Source: Lichenostomus cassidix
Taxonomy: Eukaryota; Chordata; Aves; Passeriformes; Meliphagidae
Direction of reading: 5' to 3'
DNA: 64,000 nucleotides
NCBI GenBank assembly: GCA_008360975.2
Contig: CM039193.1
Span: forward strand, 14,312,501 to 14,376,500
Position numbers and translations under genes: made by a program. Below are positions 1-13,597 of this stretch, in pieces (the stretch's first letter is position 1; every line of letters starts with the position of its first letter). The notes beneath the pieces are model-generated. The model did not search any database, was not told where the DNA came from, and saw nothing but the letters and a program-made list of their open reading frames with translations.

Positions 1-2164
1 ACAAGAGCTCAAAATTTATAACTATACTCCAAATAATCAAAAAGCTTCACTGAGTGCATTATTCATGATAACACACTCATTGAATTATGTTAAGAGAGTT
101 TCAGTGAAAACTTAGGTTAAACTACAACTCCTGTGAGCTTGGGACATTGGCCCTGGAAAACATCGATGATGCAGAGCTGCTTTCCTGTCCCTGGATCATC
201 AGTAGGTGAATGATTTTTTTTTTCTTCCCCTGTGGTTCAAGTGGTGAAAAGCATCAGAACTTGTGAATTTTGTTTTCCAAACTGTTTTGCCAGCTCTGCT
301 GAGCAGGACCTTGCAGACTAAAGTCACTTTGATGGACTTGTGCTTGTAGTGAAACTGGTAGAAATGGTGGAAAGGTGAGAAAAATGCTTCATTTTGAGCT
401 GCTCTTTCCCCAGGGCACTTCAGTTACCTTAAAATCTTTAGATTAAAAAAAAAGTCTGAGAGAGCTATCTGCAACACAAAGAAGAGCAGGAGAAATGCAG
501 AGCACTGATGGCTGGGAGTGTTGGAGGAAAAATCCATCCCTCTGTCTTGGAAAACTCAACATTTGAACACTTGGAAAGGAAAGGGTGAAATGCAGCTCTT
601 CTGGGCAATGTCTTCCAGAGAAAATATCTTCTTGGCCTAAAGTCTGGCACCAGGAGACAGGTGAGACATTCCTCAATCAGGAGGAAATTGAAAGGATAGG
701 AACAAGCTGTGGGCAATTTGAATTGCTTTCATTATTCAATTAACTTTGCATCAGTGTGGGTGATGAGAAGATGGAGAGTTCTGATAATGCAGTGAACTAT
801 TACTCGGGAATCCTCTGGACTTTCAGGACTTTTTGATGACTTGCCTGATAAGAAGATTGTACTGAAATGAAGACCAGAATCACTGGAGGAGAGCTTCAGG
901 TGCTGTGTTCAAGGTAGATGGCAACTAATGTTTGGAAAATAAGTTTCCCATAGCTCCTGGTCTAAACTCACCTGGACTTTTCTTCTTGCCAGCAACTGTT
1001 ATTATAGTAAAAATTTTACCCCTTAGTTGAGTGGGGTCAGCCTGGGGTTGCTTTCAGGTTGCACCTGCACTCTAGTTTTAAAAACCACTGCACAGAAATT
1101 TACCTTTCTTTCAGAACAGAGACCAGGGAGAAGCAGTGACAGCAGATTCCTTACAAGGTGTGAGCCCAAGCAATGACTATGCCTGGCTCTGCCAGCCCAG
1201 CAGTCAGGAAGAAGGGGACAAGCCATGGGTGACTGAGCTGAGCTGCTTTGCAAAATCCTAGGCAGACACCTCCACAGCTTTCATTACCAGGGATTGCTTA
1301 CCAGCATCTCACTTTTGGCTGTAAATGCAGGAGAAAGAAACATGCCATGCATGCTTTCAGGAATGGTAGGGAGGGTCAGGTTTCCCCTGTTCGGTGACCC
1401 TAGACTCAGGTGCATCTAAATAGGGTTGTCTGAAATGCGTACAAATAGGGTATTTGGAGCCCTTAGGCTTATAAATAACCATTTATAAAGTCTTTTGAAA
1501 TGCAGCGATTCTGTAGAGCACTGCTGTATTCAGACTTTCCACCCTCTTCTTTGTTTCCTGTGTTGCTCCACTGCAGAACAATACAGAATTAGTGATAAAG
1601 CTGAGCTTGAAATAAAGCCTGGCAGACTGATGATTTTGTGGCCTTGGCCACCTGGTGCAAGGAGGGGCTGCCATGGGTTGACTGGTCTATGCCAGGCAGG
1701 GATCCACTAATTGCTGTGGCAGGTGAGAATTGTTACCTCTGATTTGGAGCTTGGGAAAAACTGTGGAGACACAGGTGTCATCTAGATAAGATGTATAAGA
1801 GCTGAAATTTTCAAAATGCAGGAAGTAAGAAGTGAGAAAACTTGCCCTATGAGAAAGTTTTGAGGAAGGGAAATGAATAATTTCTGAAGGTGGCCTCTAG
1901 TCCTCTCCCAGTAAGCATTGCCTATAAAGAAACTGGGATGGTAGAGTATGGTAAGGGGTGACTGCCCAGGTCAGCAGGGGAATTGAATACTTGTGAGTCC
2001 CAGACTTGTGCTAAAATCCAGGAGCACTAGAACAGGGCCAAGCAGGAGAGAAGCACAGGCTGTTACTGGAATCTGCTTATAACACTGAGATCTCTTAAAC
2101 CTGTGTGAAAACCCTGCAGCCAAAGGTGTTGAGCAGGAAGCTCAGCAGCACGAGGGAAGTTCAG
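1..2164. other. Non-coding unique sequence, no gene seen
   Basis: I see no gene here. The open frames are short (under 85 codons), overlap each other in several frames, and are rich in Cys, Ser and Trp, as random translation of this base composition gives. There are short homopolymer runs (T runs near 220, A runs near 447) but no recognisable interspersed repeat. CpG is rare. The stretch is most likely intron or intergenic DNA. Confidence 0.7.
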
Positions 2165-2226
2165 AGAATTCACAGAATGTTCTGAGATGGAAGGAACCCA
2201 CAAGGATCATTGAGTCCAGCTCTTAA
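2165..2226 (-). repeat. CR1 LINE 3' end fragment
   Basis: Read on the minus strand this is the last ~60 bp of an avian CR1 retrotransposon. It matches the 3' text in which the element ends with a phrase like 'ttggactcaatgatccttgtgggttccttccatctcagaa' followed by ATTCTGTG-type repeats; here the repeats show as 'attcacagaatg' at the left edge. It is the same 3' type as the copy at 55501-55745. The fragment is strongly 5' truncated, which is normal for CR1, and moderately diverged, so it is an old insertion with no coding capacity. Confidence 0.8.
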
Positions 2227-3354
2227 GTGAACATACAGGGTTTAAACCAAGTTCGTAGCTTCCAAAAAAGCAAATAAAGGGACTATCTCCAAAACAAGTT
2301 GATTTAGCTGACAAATGAGGACTCTTGATGCCTGTGGGCCAGAGGTGGGATCAGAGTGCTTTTAATTGAAGTTCCTGGGTCTGCTTGCTCAACTGCCTTT
2401 TGTCAACAATAAATTACAGTTTATTCTGAGAATATTGTATAGGCTTGAGTGTTGGTGGGTCAGTTGCCATAAAACTTCCCCAAAGTACTGGTGAGATGAT
2501 GATTAAGCAATAACTTGTAATAAACTAAGATGCGTGTGCTGTACGTCATGATCAGCAACAAAGAGAAGCAGCAGGAGAAGGACAGGAAGAGAAATGTTTC
2601 TGGTGAAGAATATAAAATGGTATTTTGTTTTTCTGCAGAGCATGTGGAGCACGTGGGTGGTTTGACTGGAACGTATTTAGAGTTCTGTCCCTGTCGTGGC
2701 TCTGAGGGAGTGAGCGATGGGTGTTCTGTGCTGCCAGGCAGCTTGTTCCTCACAGGCATCACTGTGTAACAGATTCGTGTACGAGCCACCCTTAGTATGT
2801 CTGTTAAAATGATAAATCTTGTGTATTGCACAGAATTCAGTGCATTGCAGTTCATGCAACACAAGCAGGAGAGAGAAGGAAGATGCAGAGCAGGGCTACA
2901 ATGTGCCCTAGGGACGTACAGGGTCTCCCTGCTTCCCAGTCCCTTCTGCATGGGTGCAAGGAGCACCCTCCTTGGCCCACCCCACCCCTTGGGCTTTGCT
3001 GGTGTTTTATGAGTTCCTCAAGAGCAGCCTTTTAGACTTGAGCAGCCCAGCATGAGCTGTTTCCATCCTCCTCTGGGATGTCACAGATATCTGTGGTGTG
3101 ACTCTGAGTCAAACTGTCACTCAGCCATTTCAGAGCATGCACAAAGTTCATCTAGGCCTTTACAGAAAAGATGCACAATTCCCTTAGCGCCTGTATAGAT
3201 TTTTCCACAGTGTGGTATTCGGCTGCTTAGTCACAGAGTTATCTTTGTGTTTTAAGAATAGACTTGTCTACAATCTCCTTGGCTGTACTGCAAAAGAAAG
3301 ACTTTATTTGTCTTAGCACAAACACCTTGTATAAGTGTCAGATGTTCCAGCAAG
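2227..3354. other. Non-coding sequence with a 168-codon chance frame
   Basis: No recognised gene. A minus-strand open frame of 168 codons spans 2460-2966, but its translation shows no domain, no signal peptide and no repeat. It contains many Cys and Ser residues and is shadowed by open frames on the plus strand (2530-2769, 2797-3012). I treat it as chance. The rest is ordinary unique sequence. Confidence 0.6.
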
Positions 3355-3580
3355 TATGTGCTTAATTAAACAGGCTCCTTAATAGGTTTTGTTATCATTT
3401 TAGTGCTCTGCACTTGAGCCACTTCTCTTAAAGGACTGTTTAATGAATTTCTGAGGCTATCTGACAAGTAATGTTCTTTGCTTGCTTGTTATGTAAAATT
3501 CATTAATGTTTCCCTTTGCATAGTGTATATTGAATCACAAATATTATGACTTAATTAGCTCATTATAATTTATGGGATGG
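3355..3580. promoter_or_regulatory. Candidate conserved AT-rich regulatory block
   Basis: Dense homeodomain and POU-like words lie in about 225 bp: TTAATTAA at 3362-3369, CATTAATG at 3501-3508, a TTTGCAT octamer-like site at 3515-3521 and TAATTAG at 3552-3558. There is no simple-sequence tract and no repeat homology. This texture is typical of vertebrate conserved non-coding enhancers, but it can also occur in plain AT-rich DNA. Conservation was not tested, so the call is an inference from motif density. Confidence 0.25.
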
Positions 3581-6500
3581 TGGATGTAGGTTTTTTTATT
3601 TACTGATCTTATGCAGAACTAACCTGTTTTAAACAAGCAAACAAATAGAAACTCAAGTTGTTTTGGTGTCCCTGCTGACAAAATACCTCCCCTTGACCCT
3701 CACCATCTGGGGTACTTTTCCAGAGCTTGCTAACCCTTTTTTTTTTTTTCCATAAGAAGGGAGAGAACCTGCTAGCAGTAAGCAGAGCTTTAGTTTTAGG
3801 GGATTGGCAGGACTCAACCAACCTCGTTGCTTTGAGCACAGAACTTTCCATGCGTATTTTCTTCTTACAAGCAGGTCTCTCTAGTATGCATTTCCTTTGA
3901 GTCTCACAGAAATGTTTTGGGGTAATTCCTTAGCTGGTATACTTGGAAGTACTTCCCTCAGCAGTTCTGAGAAAAGGACAGAAAACTACCCAAGTTGTTT
4001 TTCCTATGCTTCCTTGAGGGTTCAAATTATTCACACTAGCAGTTGGAATTGCCTCTTGTGGGCAGGCACAAATCCACAAGGCTGTGGGTCTCTGAAATGC
4101 CTGTGCTAGCAGGGTGAAGGAGGCTCAGTGTGTGACAGCTGTGGGCCAGAAAGGGCACAGTGTCCCTGGAAAGACCAACCTAGTGCAGGTAGCCGTAGAT
4201 AACCATCAAACGGATGTATCATGTTTCAGTTGTACCTTCTGTTGATGTGTTTATTTTCCTCTGTCTTTACAACAGCCTGGTGTGAAGTTACCATCCACCT
4301 AGGCTATCCACATTTACTTTCCTAATGAGCAGTTTTGTTGGATGGGAAAAGTGTGCAGTGGGTCAGAATTCACAGTTGAACTGTTTCTGCAGGGTGATAT
4401 TGGATGCGTGGGGTGTCATAGTACCTGCTCCCTTGCAATGCCAGAGCCTCTCTGGTTTGCACTGGGATGGAGATTGTCTCCTCTACAAATAATGTAGTTA
4501 TGCTCCTGTCTCACTGGGCTGAGACTGCACAGAGGCAAAATAATAATAATAATAGTTTGCCTGGAGCATATAAGAAATCTGTGGCAGAGAAACAGGGCTC
4601 TGCCAGAGATCATAATGGCAGAAGCATCCTTTTTTCCATCTGTTGATTTTCAGATTGCTTCATGGTCCCTTTCTGAGTTTTACCCTCATTATAACTTGGG
4701 AAAAGTTGAGCTGCTTCAGTGGTCTCTTTCTTTACCTTCCACACTCCTCTTCCTTCAGCTGCCTCATTGTTATTTCCTGCTATGCAGGGCACTGAACTCC
4801 TTAGGAAATCAGATGCTGCTGGTGAAGGCTGGACCTGTTTGGAAATTGTAGCCACAAAAGCCAGACTTTCCAGTGTAATCAGGCCATTAAACTTCCTGTG
4901 GGAATTTTTAAGGCTGGCTTTATCTGCCCTGCAGAGAGAAGTGTGGGGAGAGGCTGTTGCACCATTGTTCCTCTTGCTGATGACGCAGACTGGAATTGCT
5001 TCTCCTTGAACGCTGCCTCCATTGGGGTGAAGCCTGGCTTTGTGTTGTCCTAATCCCTCAGTCCAGACCACAGTGACCACATGAAGTTAGAGCAGCCCTG
5101 AGGCTGTTCTCTTGTTCTAACATGTGCCACCAGCAAACTGCTCAAAGAGATCAAATCTTTGACTAGACTCTGACCCAGTGTCTCAGCTTCAACCCAAAAT
5201 GTTGGTCTGGGAGCAGTCCAACTGAATTTGGACTTTACCAACATAAACAACTGCTCAGAAAATTCAAAGCCTTATTTCCTTGCTCCCATACCCTTTGTCC
5301 TGTCTTCTGTCATTTCACGTTTCAGCCCATGACTGTAGACTGTGCTGTAAAGAGTCAGTCTCTCTGGGAGTTACAAATGTTCATGCAGTCTCATCTTCAT
5401 TTTTGAATCAGAGGGATGGATTTAAAGGGAAGAGGAAGTTTTCTCATGATGTAAGATCGTTTCAAGATTTTGATTTTCAGTATCTTCCTCCCAAACTGCA
5501 ATGAGTTTTATTGTAATTTTGTGTTTCCTGGTAATTGACAAAAAAATCCAAACTGGTTGGCAGCAGGAGAAAAGGCACATAAGGTACCCAAACCTTCTAA
5601 AACAAGAACAGTTCTGGCCTGTTCCAAGATGCCTTCCTCTCCCAAAATGTTCAGCTGGGAGATTGCTGAAGCTGTTCTGTTCCCATAGCTGGATTAGACC
5701 TTGGTGAATCAGCACTCTGAGAAATCTCCTTGGGGAATTCCTGACAGGCTCTACCCCAGCATCACTTGCTGACTAAGCTGGGAGCTTCCTCAAGTAGTGC
5801 TGCTGTGTAAGACAATGGGTCAAAGCCTTGGTGGCACAATCCTGGAGCCCAGCTGTGGATCACAACTCTGAGGATGGGGAAAAGCCCTGTCCTAAATCCC
5901 TTCTGTCCTCCAGATTCCCCAGAATGTGAGGGAGCTCGCTGTAGGTGGTGGATCTGGGATGAAAGCACACTCATTTGAGCTCCTGACTGCACTGAGCCCT
6001 AGACTGCTGCTCTCCCAGGAATGCCAGTGAATGCTGGGCTGCCTGAGAGTGTAGGGCATGAGGCAGGAGTATGGGATCCAAAACATGTACCTGCAGCCTC
6101 CCAGACACTGGAAAGCCTCTAGACTAGCCACAAAGCTGCGGAGAGGACAGATGGAAAGACTGTCAGGAAGAAGGGTTTGTGTTGCTCAGGAGCTCACAAA
6201 AAGTTGTTGGAATAAACTGGAGAGCAGAATTCATGTCGGGAGGCATTAGACACAGGAATAGAGATTTGCTTTTGAGCTTTTAACTTGATTTGCCTCATGT
6301 GATGTGCCTGCCTTTTCTCTCTTTGGAGTTATCTCGTCCTGTTTGTGTCTATTTAGTGCTCTAATAAAACCCAGCCATGGGGCCAGAAGCCTTTGACTTC
6401 TGGCTTGGCTGCATCCAAGACCAGATGTGGCAATTTTACCTCCCAGTCTGATTCAGCCCAGCTCCAAACAGCTTGTAACTCGTAAAGAAATGGAGACAAA

Positions 6501-7792
6501 TGCTTGTCAAAGTTGCTCTGCTTGGAGGAAGCAGAGCTGGACCAGTGTTTTGGCCATCAGGGCTCCAGCTCCCTGCCCAGCAGGAGGGTTTGCTGCCTGC
6601 AATGCTCAATAACGTGTGTTTGTGTGGATTGTGTTCTGCACATACTAATTTTGAGCTGTACATTTTCTTCCAGGAAGTATGTATTTGGCTTTATAACTTC
6701 CTAGGAATAGTTTGTGCATTGGAAAACCTCCTCCTGCCATATGGGAAAGAGCATTCTGTCTTGTACCCTGTAAAATATGTATGAAGGGGATTTTTTAAAT
6801 TAAATTAATTTCTGATAACTGCAGAAGTTTGGAATTTTCAGGGGCTTTGATGCAGTGGGTGTAAATTTGTGACAATTTCTGAGATGTACCTGGCAAAAGA
6901 GTGGAGCTGAGTGGGTCTGTCCCTTGTTTGGCCCATGGTCCAAGTCACAGAAACCACCAGCATGGTTTGGTACCAGAGCAGCCAGTGCTGCTTTGGCGGT
7001 ACAGGGTCCATAAATTCAACAACCAGTAGATACAACTTTTGAGTAGATGGCCCAGGTCATCCTCCCATGTCCAGTGGCTGCAGCTGTCCCTGTGCCCTTG
7101 CCTTTATCCTTTCACTTCTTCCTGGTTTCCCAGGCCAGTTGTGCTTGGTTGGGCAATGCATGACAAGGGAACGGCAAGATGATGAACCTGTTCTTAATGT
7201 TCAGCTCCCAGTAGCCCTCCCCACAAGGCTGACTTTGCCCTGCAGCCCGGGCACTCCTCACTCTGATTTTTGGATGTCTTTTTAGTGCAGCAGAGCTAAA
7301 CTATCTGCATGGAACAAGTGCTAGAGGAGAAGCAGGACTAAAACAGAAATCACTTTTTTCCCAGCTTCCTAGCAGTAACGGCTCCTTGAATGGTGACTCT
7401 TACCTCCTCAGCAAACAGTTTACACTGGCATGCTCTGGTGTTTGCAAGGAATGAGACTTGATAGAGGTCCCACAGGTAAAGCAGGCTTAAGTAAAATACT
7501 GTCAGTGTCACAAAATCCCTGCCCTTTCTGAGCCTCTGTTGTTCCTGCAAAACTGTTTGGATTTTGGTTGTGCAGTATTCTGGTGTCCCTTGTGTGTATG
7601 AGGGTCAAAGCAAAGCAATGAAATGACATTTTGCATCTCAGAACTGGAATTACTTTTGCCTGCAGGATGCTTCTGGTGTAGATTTGCTAAAAGAATCCCA
7701 ACCAACTCAATGACTTGCCCAAAATTCTTCCCAGGAAGGAGAGTTTAATCAGGAAGAGAGAAGACTGGGTAATACTTTTGTATAATTCATAA
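3581..7792. other. Non-coding unique sequence
   Basis: No gene recognised. A minus-strand open frame of 156 codons (4610-5080) has no identifiable domain and is overlapped by open frames on the other strand. A short AAT microsatellite sits at 4541-4555 and a T13 run at 3737-3749. Nothing else stands out. Confidence 0.6.
4541..4555. repeat. (TAA)n microsatellite, about 5 units
   Basis: Five tandem TAA units at 4541-4555. It is short and likely of low variability. Confidence 0.85.
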
Positions 7793-7823
7793 AAATTTAT
7801 TTTGTCACAAACAAAATAAATTT
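7793..7823. other. Perfect 13-bp hairpin with AATAAA on both strands
   Basis: The left arm 7793-7805 (aaatttattttgt) is the exact reverse complement of the right arm 7811-7823, separated by the 5-base loop cacaa. AATAAA occurs on the plus strand at 7815-7820 and on the minus strand at 7796-7801. A stem of this kind can act as a poly(A) site for transcripts from either side, but no transcript is visible on either flank. It may equally be a chance AT-rich inverted repeat. The geometry is seen directly and the function is inference. Confidence 0.35.
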
Positions 7824-10800
7824 GCTTTTACCTTCCTTACCTGAGCAAGTGGGAGGAAAGCATGGCCCAGCAGTAACAAAAGGGGCTAAGTCTGAGGAGA
7901 AATAAATCATCTCCCTGCAGCTGCCCTGTGCCAGCAGCTGGCCAGTACCACCTCCACAAATCACTGGCGTCCATCTGGTGCAGGAGCAGCTCAGTGTCAG
8001 CCCAGCCCAACATTTCTCCAGGTGCCAGGTACTTTTGGGTGGCATCACATATTGAATATTTCCCAGAAAGAGAGAGAGTCTCTGTGTAAACATGCTGAAT
8101 AAACACAGTCATTCTCTCCATCCAGCCCTATCCTGTCAAGCATAAGGTGCAGATGCAGGAGCCAAGAGCTCTTCCAAATTAATTCTTTCCCCTCTTGCTG
8201 CCTCTCTGTTCTCCCTGTGGATTGCGAGCAAACCAAGGCCAATAGCCTTGGCCAGGGCCAAGCAGGATCAGACTGGCCCAGTGCTGCCTGCTCTGCTTCC
8301 AGCATCCCCATGCTGTGGAGCTCTGCCTCTTCATGGACTTGCTGGAATTGGGAAAAGGGTTGCTGTTACCTTTGCTGAGGCAGAAACATGATCCAGAACA
8401 ACTTGTTGGGTCATAGGGGAAGAAGGATGTGAAGTAACCAGCTCTTGCTCATATTGCTGATCTGTAAATCTTGTGAAAAAAAGTACATAGGGAAGAACTG
8501 GGACCGAATAACTCTTGTGCCCCTCTTTAAGGTGGCTACCAAAGGCTCAGGTAGTAGTAGAAGTGTGGAGTGGTAGAAGAGCACCAGCATGTGATAAATC
8601 AGGTGTACAAGAGGGTCAGTCACTTGCTGGTAGAAACACAGCTTTTGAAAATGGAGTTCTGACCATCCTTTGTTTTAGAAAAGCTTGGTGCTTTTTTATG
8701 TAAATCCAACCTGCAGTTTGGATTTGGGACATTGTTCTGTGCTGCTTAAAAACTTACACTGCTAGAAGCATTCAAGAAACTGAAACTAAAGCTATAGGTA
8801 AATGTTTGCCACATATTTTTTAGTTGAAAATTGCTTAAGCAGCTCTTGCTTCAGTAGAAAACCCACAAAGTTGTTTGATAGTTTCTGCTGTATATAAATT
8901 ATAGGAAGGCCTTGATTCTTTCTGTCTTGATTGCTCTGGAGTTTCCTGAGGACTTGTGTAGAACATGGGCAAAATTATTTCTGCAGGGATTATGTGAGCA
9001 GGAAAAATCTCAAGCTCTAAAGTGGGATGAAGGATTGATATCCTTTTTGGGCCCTTTCACAGTTTGGACCCAGATTTTGAGAATTGGACCGCTCTTCAAG
9101 GAGGCCCTGGAAACTTGAAAAAGCCCTAAGATTAATTTTTCAAGTCAAGAAGAATTGTGATTGTTCTGCAAGAGCACAGTATACCCATGCCTTCCTAGAT
9201 GAAGCAGTTGTTTGCTCAGTAACATGAACCATCCACTTGAAGCACAGAGTGGTGATGATGTAACCTGTGCACTCAGTTCTGCACCTGGTTTTCGGGGTGC
9301 TTGAGCCACATCTTTGGGATTTTGCTGAAGGAAACAGAAGCGACTTTGGTTTTGTCCAGATTCTCCAGCTCCCATCTGCTGCCCTGGCTCCCACCACACT
9401 GGGTTCCTGCAGTGCTGGCTTCTGTTCTCTTTCCAGGTTGAAAGAAAACTGTGTGCTTGTACCCCTGTTGGAGCTGAGGCCACCGTGGTGGTACTGTAAG
9501 GAAGGGCTCTGTGCCATGGCCCTTTTCAACTCTCTGGCTGGAGTGCTGTGAGGAGTCCAGCATTTTGTGTGTGAGTGAAATCCCTCTGGCATTCTGTGTT
9601 AGAGCTGGATTTACTGGAAACAGGTCCTTGATGAAAACCTTCCTTGCACAACATTTTTCCCACCTGCAGGCAGTGGTGACTGGCACAGTCCAAAAGCCGT
9701 CGACAGCTAGCTCTTTTGTAGATGTCTGTCAAAGAGGCTCCAGATCTGGAGAACAAGGCTTACAAGGCCGCTTTAACTGGGGACAGTGCTGTGGGTCTGT
9801 GTATCAATGAGAAGGTGATGACCCTGTGAGATCCCAGTCCTGCTCACTTGTAATATCTCCTCAGGGCTGAGTTTGTAAGAGGATTTTTGGAAGCAGCTTG
9901 TATTACAGAGTGACAGGTGTAGGGAGCTGAATTTGCAGCCCCAGATCCTGATAGCTTCTGGGAGGGAATGTTTAGTTTCTATTGAAATGTGAAGGTGTTC
10001 CTTCAGTACTGCTCTGGTTTTTAAAATGGTTTGGGCTGGGGAGAGACAGTGTGTGTAGAGAAGAGAATATGGCATTTCTGCCTTTTGATTTTAATAGTCC
10101 TGCATAATTTTGGGGAAGTCTGTGGCTGTTGTTTGGTGTTATTCCTGCTTCCCATGACAGCCAACACTGGCAGCGCAGGTGTATGTCTGCATTCCTGTTG
10201 ACTCAGCCCCCGGTTAGTTCCTGGTGAAGGCTTCAGTCTCTTCTCCTTTAATTGATGTGGTTTGCTGCGCTCTGATGGAGATTGTTTATGGACTAGACTG
10301 TGACTTTGGCCCCAGCATGTTACTCATGTCTACACAGATGAGCACAGGCAAACCTGAGCTTGTCTGCCTATGCAAAGATGAAGTTGACTGTGAGCCAGAC
10401 ACCTCTTAGCATGGAGTCAGCACAGAAGCAACTGCATGCCAGGCTCTGTATAACTGCTCACAGCCCGTGGAAGTACCTTCTGTAGCTGCAATGAAGCCCT
10501 TGCTGGGCAGCTTCCCTGTTTTACAGTCATTTGTCAGTAAATCCCATCCAAGTGTAAGCAGGTGTTTGGGATTTGCAGGTTTCTGGGAGAGACTTCTCCT
10601 TACTCCTCTGCCTGGTGACTGTTTTTTGGGTGATGAAAGAGAGATACAAAATTCAGATAAAACATTGAGATAGGGAGGTATGTAATGACCCCTGTGGATG
10701 TGCATATCCAGGCCTGGTGTCAGAATTTGATTGACTTGATCTTCTGAGCTGGGGTGACTTAGCAAGGTCTGACAGGACAGCAGGGGCTGCCTGCTGAAGG

Positions 10801-13565
10801 GGGCAGCTGATGGCAAAAGGGAAGGAGCAGCCCTTGGGCTGGCAAGGAGATCCCCTGAGGAGCATCATACCTCAGAAAATGCCAGTTGTCTGAGACAGAA
10901 CAATTTTGTGGGAAAATGTTGGTTTTGATGAATTTCAGTTGCTGAAAAATATTGGACAAATATGTTTTGAAAACTGTTTGACCTTTTCTAAATGGCAAAG
11001 TTTCAATGTTTTTAGGTCCAAATGCTGCTTCATTTTGATAGCTAGCATTAATTGAAGGTTAAAAAAATGTTGGAACTGAAATGGAATTCCTGAAAATGAA
11101 TAGAAACAAAATGTTCTCTTCCTCTTTTCCTCCCCCAGCGTTCTTATTTCTGGAGAAATTGTGAGATTTTTTTGACTTTTTAGTTTCTCTGAGCGGAGAT
11201 ATTTAAAACCTCACAAATTGTTGTGGGAGGGCATCCCATCCGGCTCACTATCCACCTGCTCCAATGCAGTTGCTGGTTTTTAAGTGGATTTTGTTTTATT
11301 TTGTGATGGAGCTGCAAGCATTTTTCAGACATTCCAAAGGGAGAGTCTCCAGATCTGCAGAGGGACTGAGGTGCAGCCTGTCCCTGCAGCTCTCATCTGC
11401 CCAGCACCCTCTGTTGGCTTCCTGGCAAGTCTTGCATCTCCCCATCTGAAAGAAAAGAGTGTGAGCAGTGTGCTGTGATTTCTGCTGTGGCTAAGTGACA
11501 AACACACTGTGTTTGCTAAACTAACACCCTGGGAAAGCATGGAATGATCACTGTAAATGCACCAAGGCTAAAAGGAGCCAGTTGTGTGCACAAATGGGGC
11601 TCATGTCAAAATGTAAGGAATATAAGGTAAATAGGGCTGTGTAACAGGAGATGCCTTACAAGCCTCACCAAGAAAACGCTGCTCACAGGTCCAGAGCCAC
11701 AGACAGCACCAACGTCATCTGACTGAAGTGGCTGGAGCAAAAGCCTGTGCACTGTGACATTTGCATTTACCAGACATCTTCCAGTCAGGTGAAGGAACTG
11801 GGGTGGAGAGAGCAGGAGGGGCTGTGAGTTTCCTCCTTTCTAACTCTGCATTGGAGTGAAAACGCACCTTTCCACCTCCTTTCTTAAATGGAAAGGATTA
11901 ATATAAGATCTGTTATGTGGGGTGTGATGGGAAACAGGCTGTGCTGTCTCCCCCAGCATCCCAAGTCTGTTGCCATGTCTCTGGCTGATGTGAAGAGCAT
12001 TCATTACTCCTCTTTTAGCTCTGCTGTTTTTGCCTTGTCCACCAGGTGATGAGTCACATCATCGTGGTGAGTGGTGATTTCTGACTTCCATATGATGCTG
12101 TACTGGCTCCTTGTTTGGAGGGCATTGTTTCTTCTTTTGAGGGGATGTCTGACAGTTTTATTGCATCTCTTCGAGTCTCCTCAGTAGGAACAAGAGTCTG
12201 CAGTTCAGCCATCTTCATACTATGTAGTTGCCAGTTTGGTTTTTGACCTTGCACAAAGTTGGCAGAGTTCAGTTTTGCCTTTGAGTGATGGTTGTGAAGT
12301 GTAAAGCCAGAAGCTTCAGGGAAATTGCTAAAAATTAGTGTGTAGTAATGGTAAAATTATCCCCTTGATACCAAGGGTGCTCCTAAAGCCCCCCCAAGAA
12401 GGTAAGGTGGGTAAGATGCAGTCTGCAAGCAGACTGGGGGCTGATGTATGGTGAGGTGTAATGTTCCTATAAATAACAATTACTGATTTAAGGTTGCTGG
12501 CAATATTGGTTTCATATTGGTCACTGATCTTTTTCTGGAACATGGAGCATTTTGAAAATCCCTGTCAGGCTTATTATTTGCCTCAAAAAAGGGCTCCTCT
12601 AGGACAGCTAGTAATTGGACCTGAATCCTTTCTCTCTTCTCTAATAGCAAAGCCCTTTCTTCCTCATTTCCCTGTTGGTGTTGGCAGAAATGCCAAATAT
12701 GAATAACTTGCAATGAAGCAAACAATTTTTAGCAGAACATTTTAAAACAAAGCAATGGCAAACAGCAACAACAAACCCGAGGCAAATCTGAAGGATTTAT
12801 AAGATGCTTTTCCTCATTCAGTGGATGCTGTTATGCTGGGAGAATGAATGGATACAAGTAAAGAGGACCTGACGTGAAAAAATCAAAATATATAATTTCT
12901 AGGAGAGGTGCAGACCTGAATTCTCCCTATTACATGTATTGACTGTATTCAGTGCAATAATTCTGAAGTACTTTCTTTGAATTCACTTTATGCTTCTGAC
13001 AGATCACTCTGGTAAACTACTATTGTAAAAATACTACTTGTATCTTAATGTGTCTCTCAGAAACAGGTCTGCTTTCAAAAATACACCTTGCAGGTATTTT
13101 TATTTTGGGTACCCATGTAACTTGTGCCTTGGCAGCCACTCTGTTTGAATACTCCTCTGGCTGAACATTTGCTCCTTTGAGCAGAATATAGGCAATGCTG
13201 TGTTCCACTGGTGCATTTTTTGTGCTTCAAAATCACCTTGAGCTGAGTGGGTGAAACTGTCTCTTATACAAGTAGCTTGTGTTCCTCTGAGCAGTTCCCT
13301 TGCTGAATAGGATGTAAGGCTTGTACCAAGAATGTATAACCCTTTTCCCTCCCTGCTGGTTTTCCCTAATAGTTAATGTTGCTTTCATTTCTGCTTTTTC
13401 TCCAAAATACATAAAATGGACTTTTAAAAATTAGTGTTGTAAGCACTTACCACAAGAACTTGGGGCTGGGCTGCATCTCAACAGAATAATGGAATTCCCT
13501 TTTTCTTCACTGTGCTATTCTCCCTTTCAGCCTTTCAGCCCTGTGTTCAGGCCCTACATATTTGA

Positions 13566-13597
<32 letters not shown>

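Noticed and set aside
2460..2966. 168-codon minus-strand open frame as a gene
   Set aside because: No domain or motif, overlapping open frames on the other strand, and a composition typical of chance translation.
9140..9686. Three overlapping minus-strand frames of 112-150 codons as a coding exon
   Set aside because: Long frames in several phases and on both strands at the same place point to a locally low stop-codon density, not to coding.
13565..13588. A24 tract as a retrocopy tail
   Set aside because: Same reasons: no recognisable transcript body and no flanking duplication.
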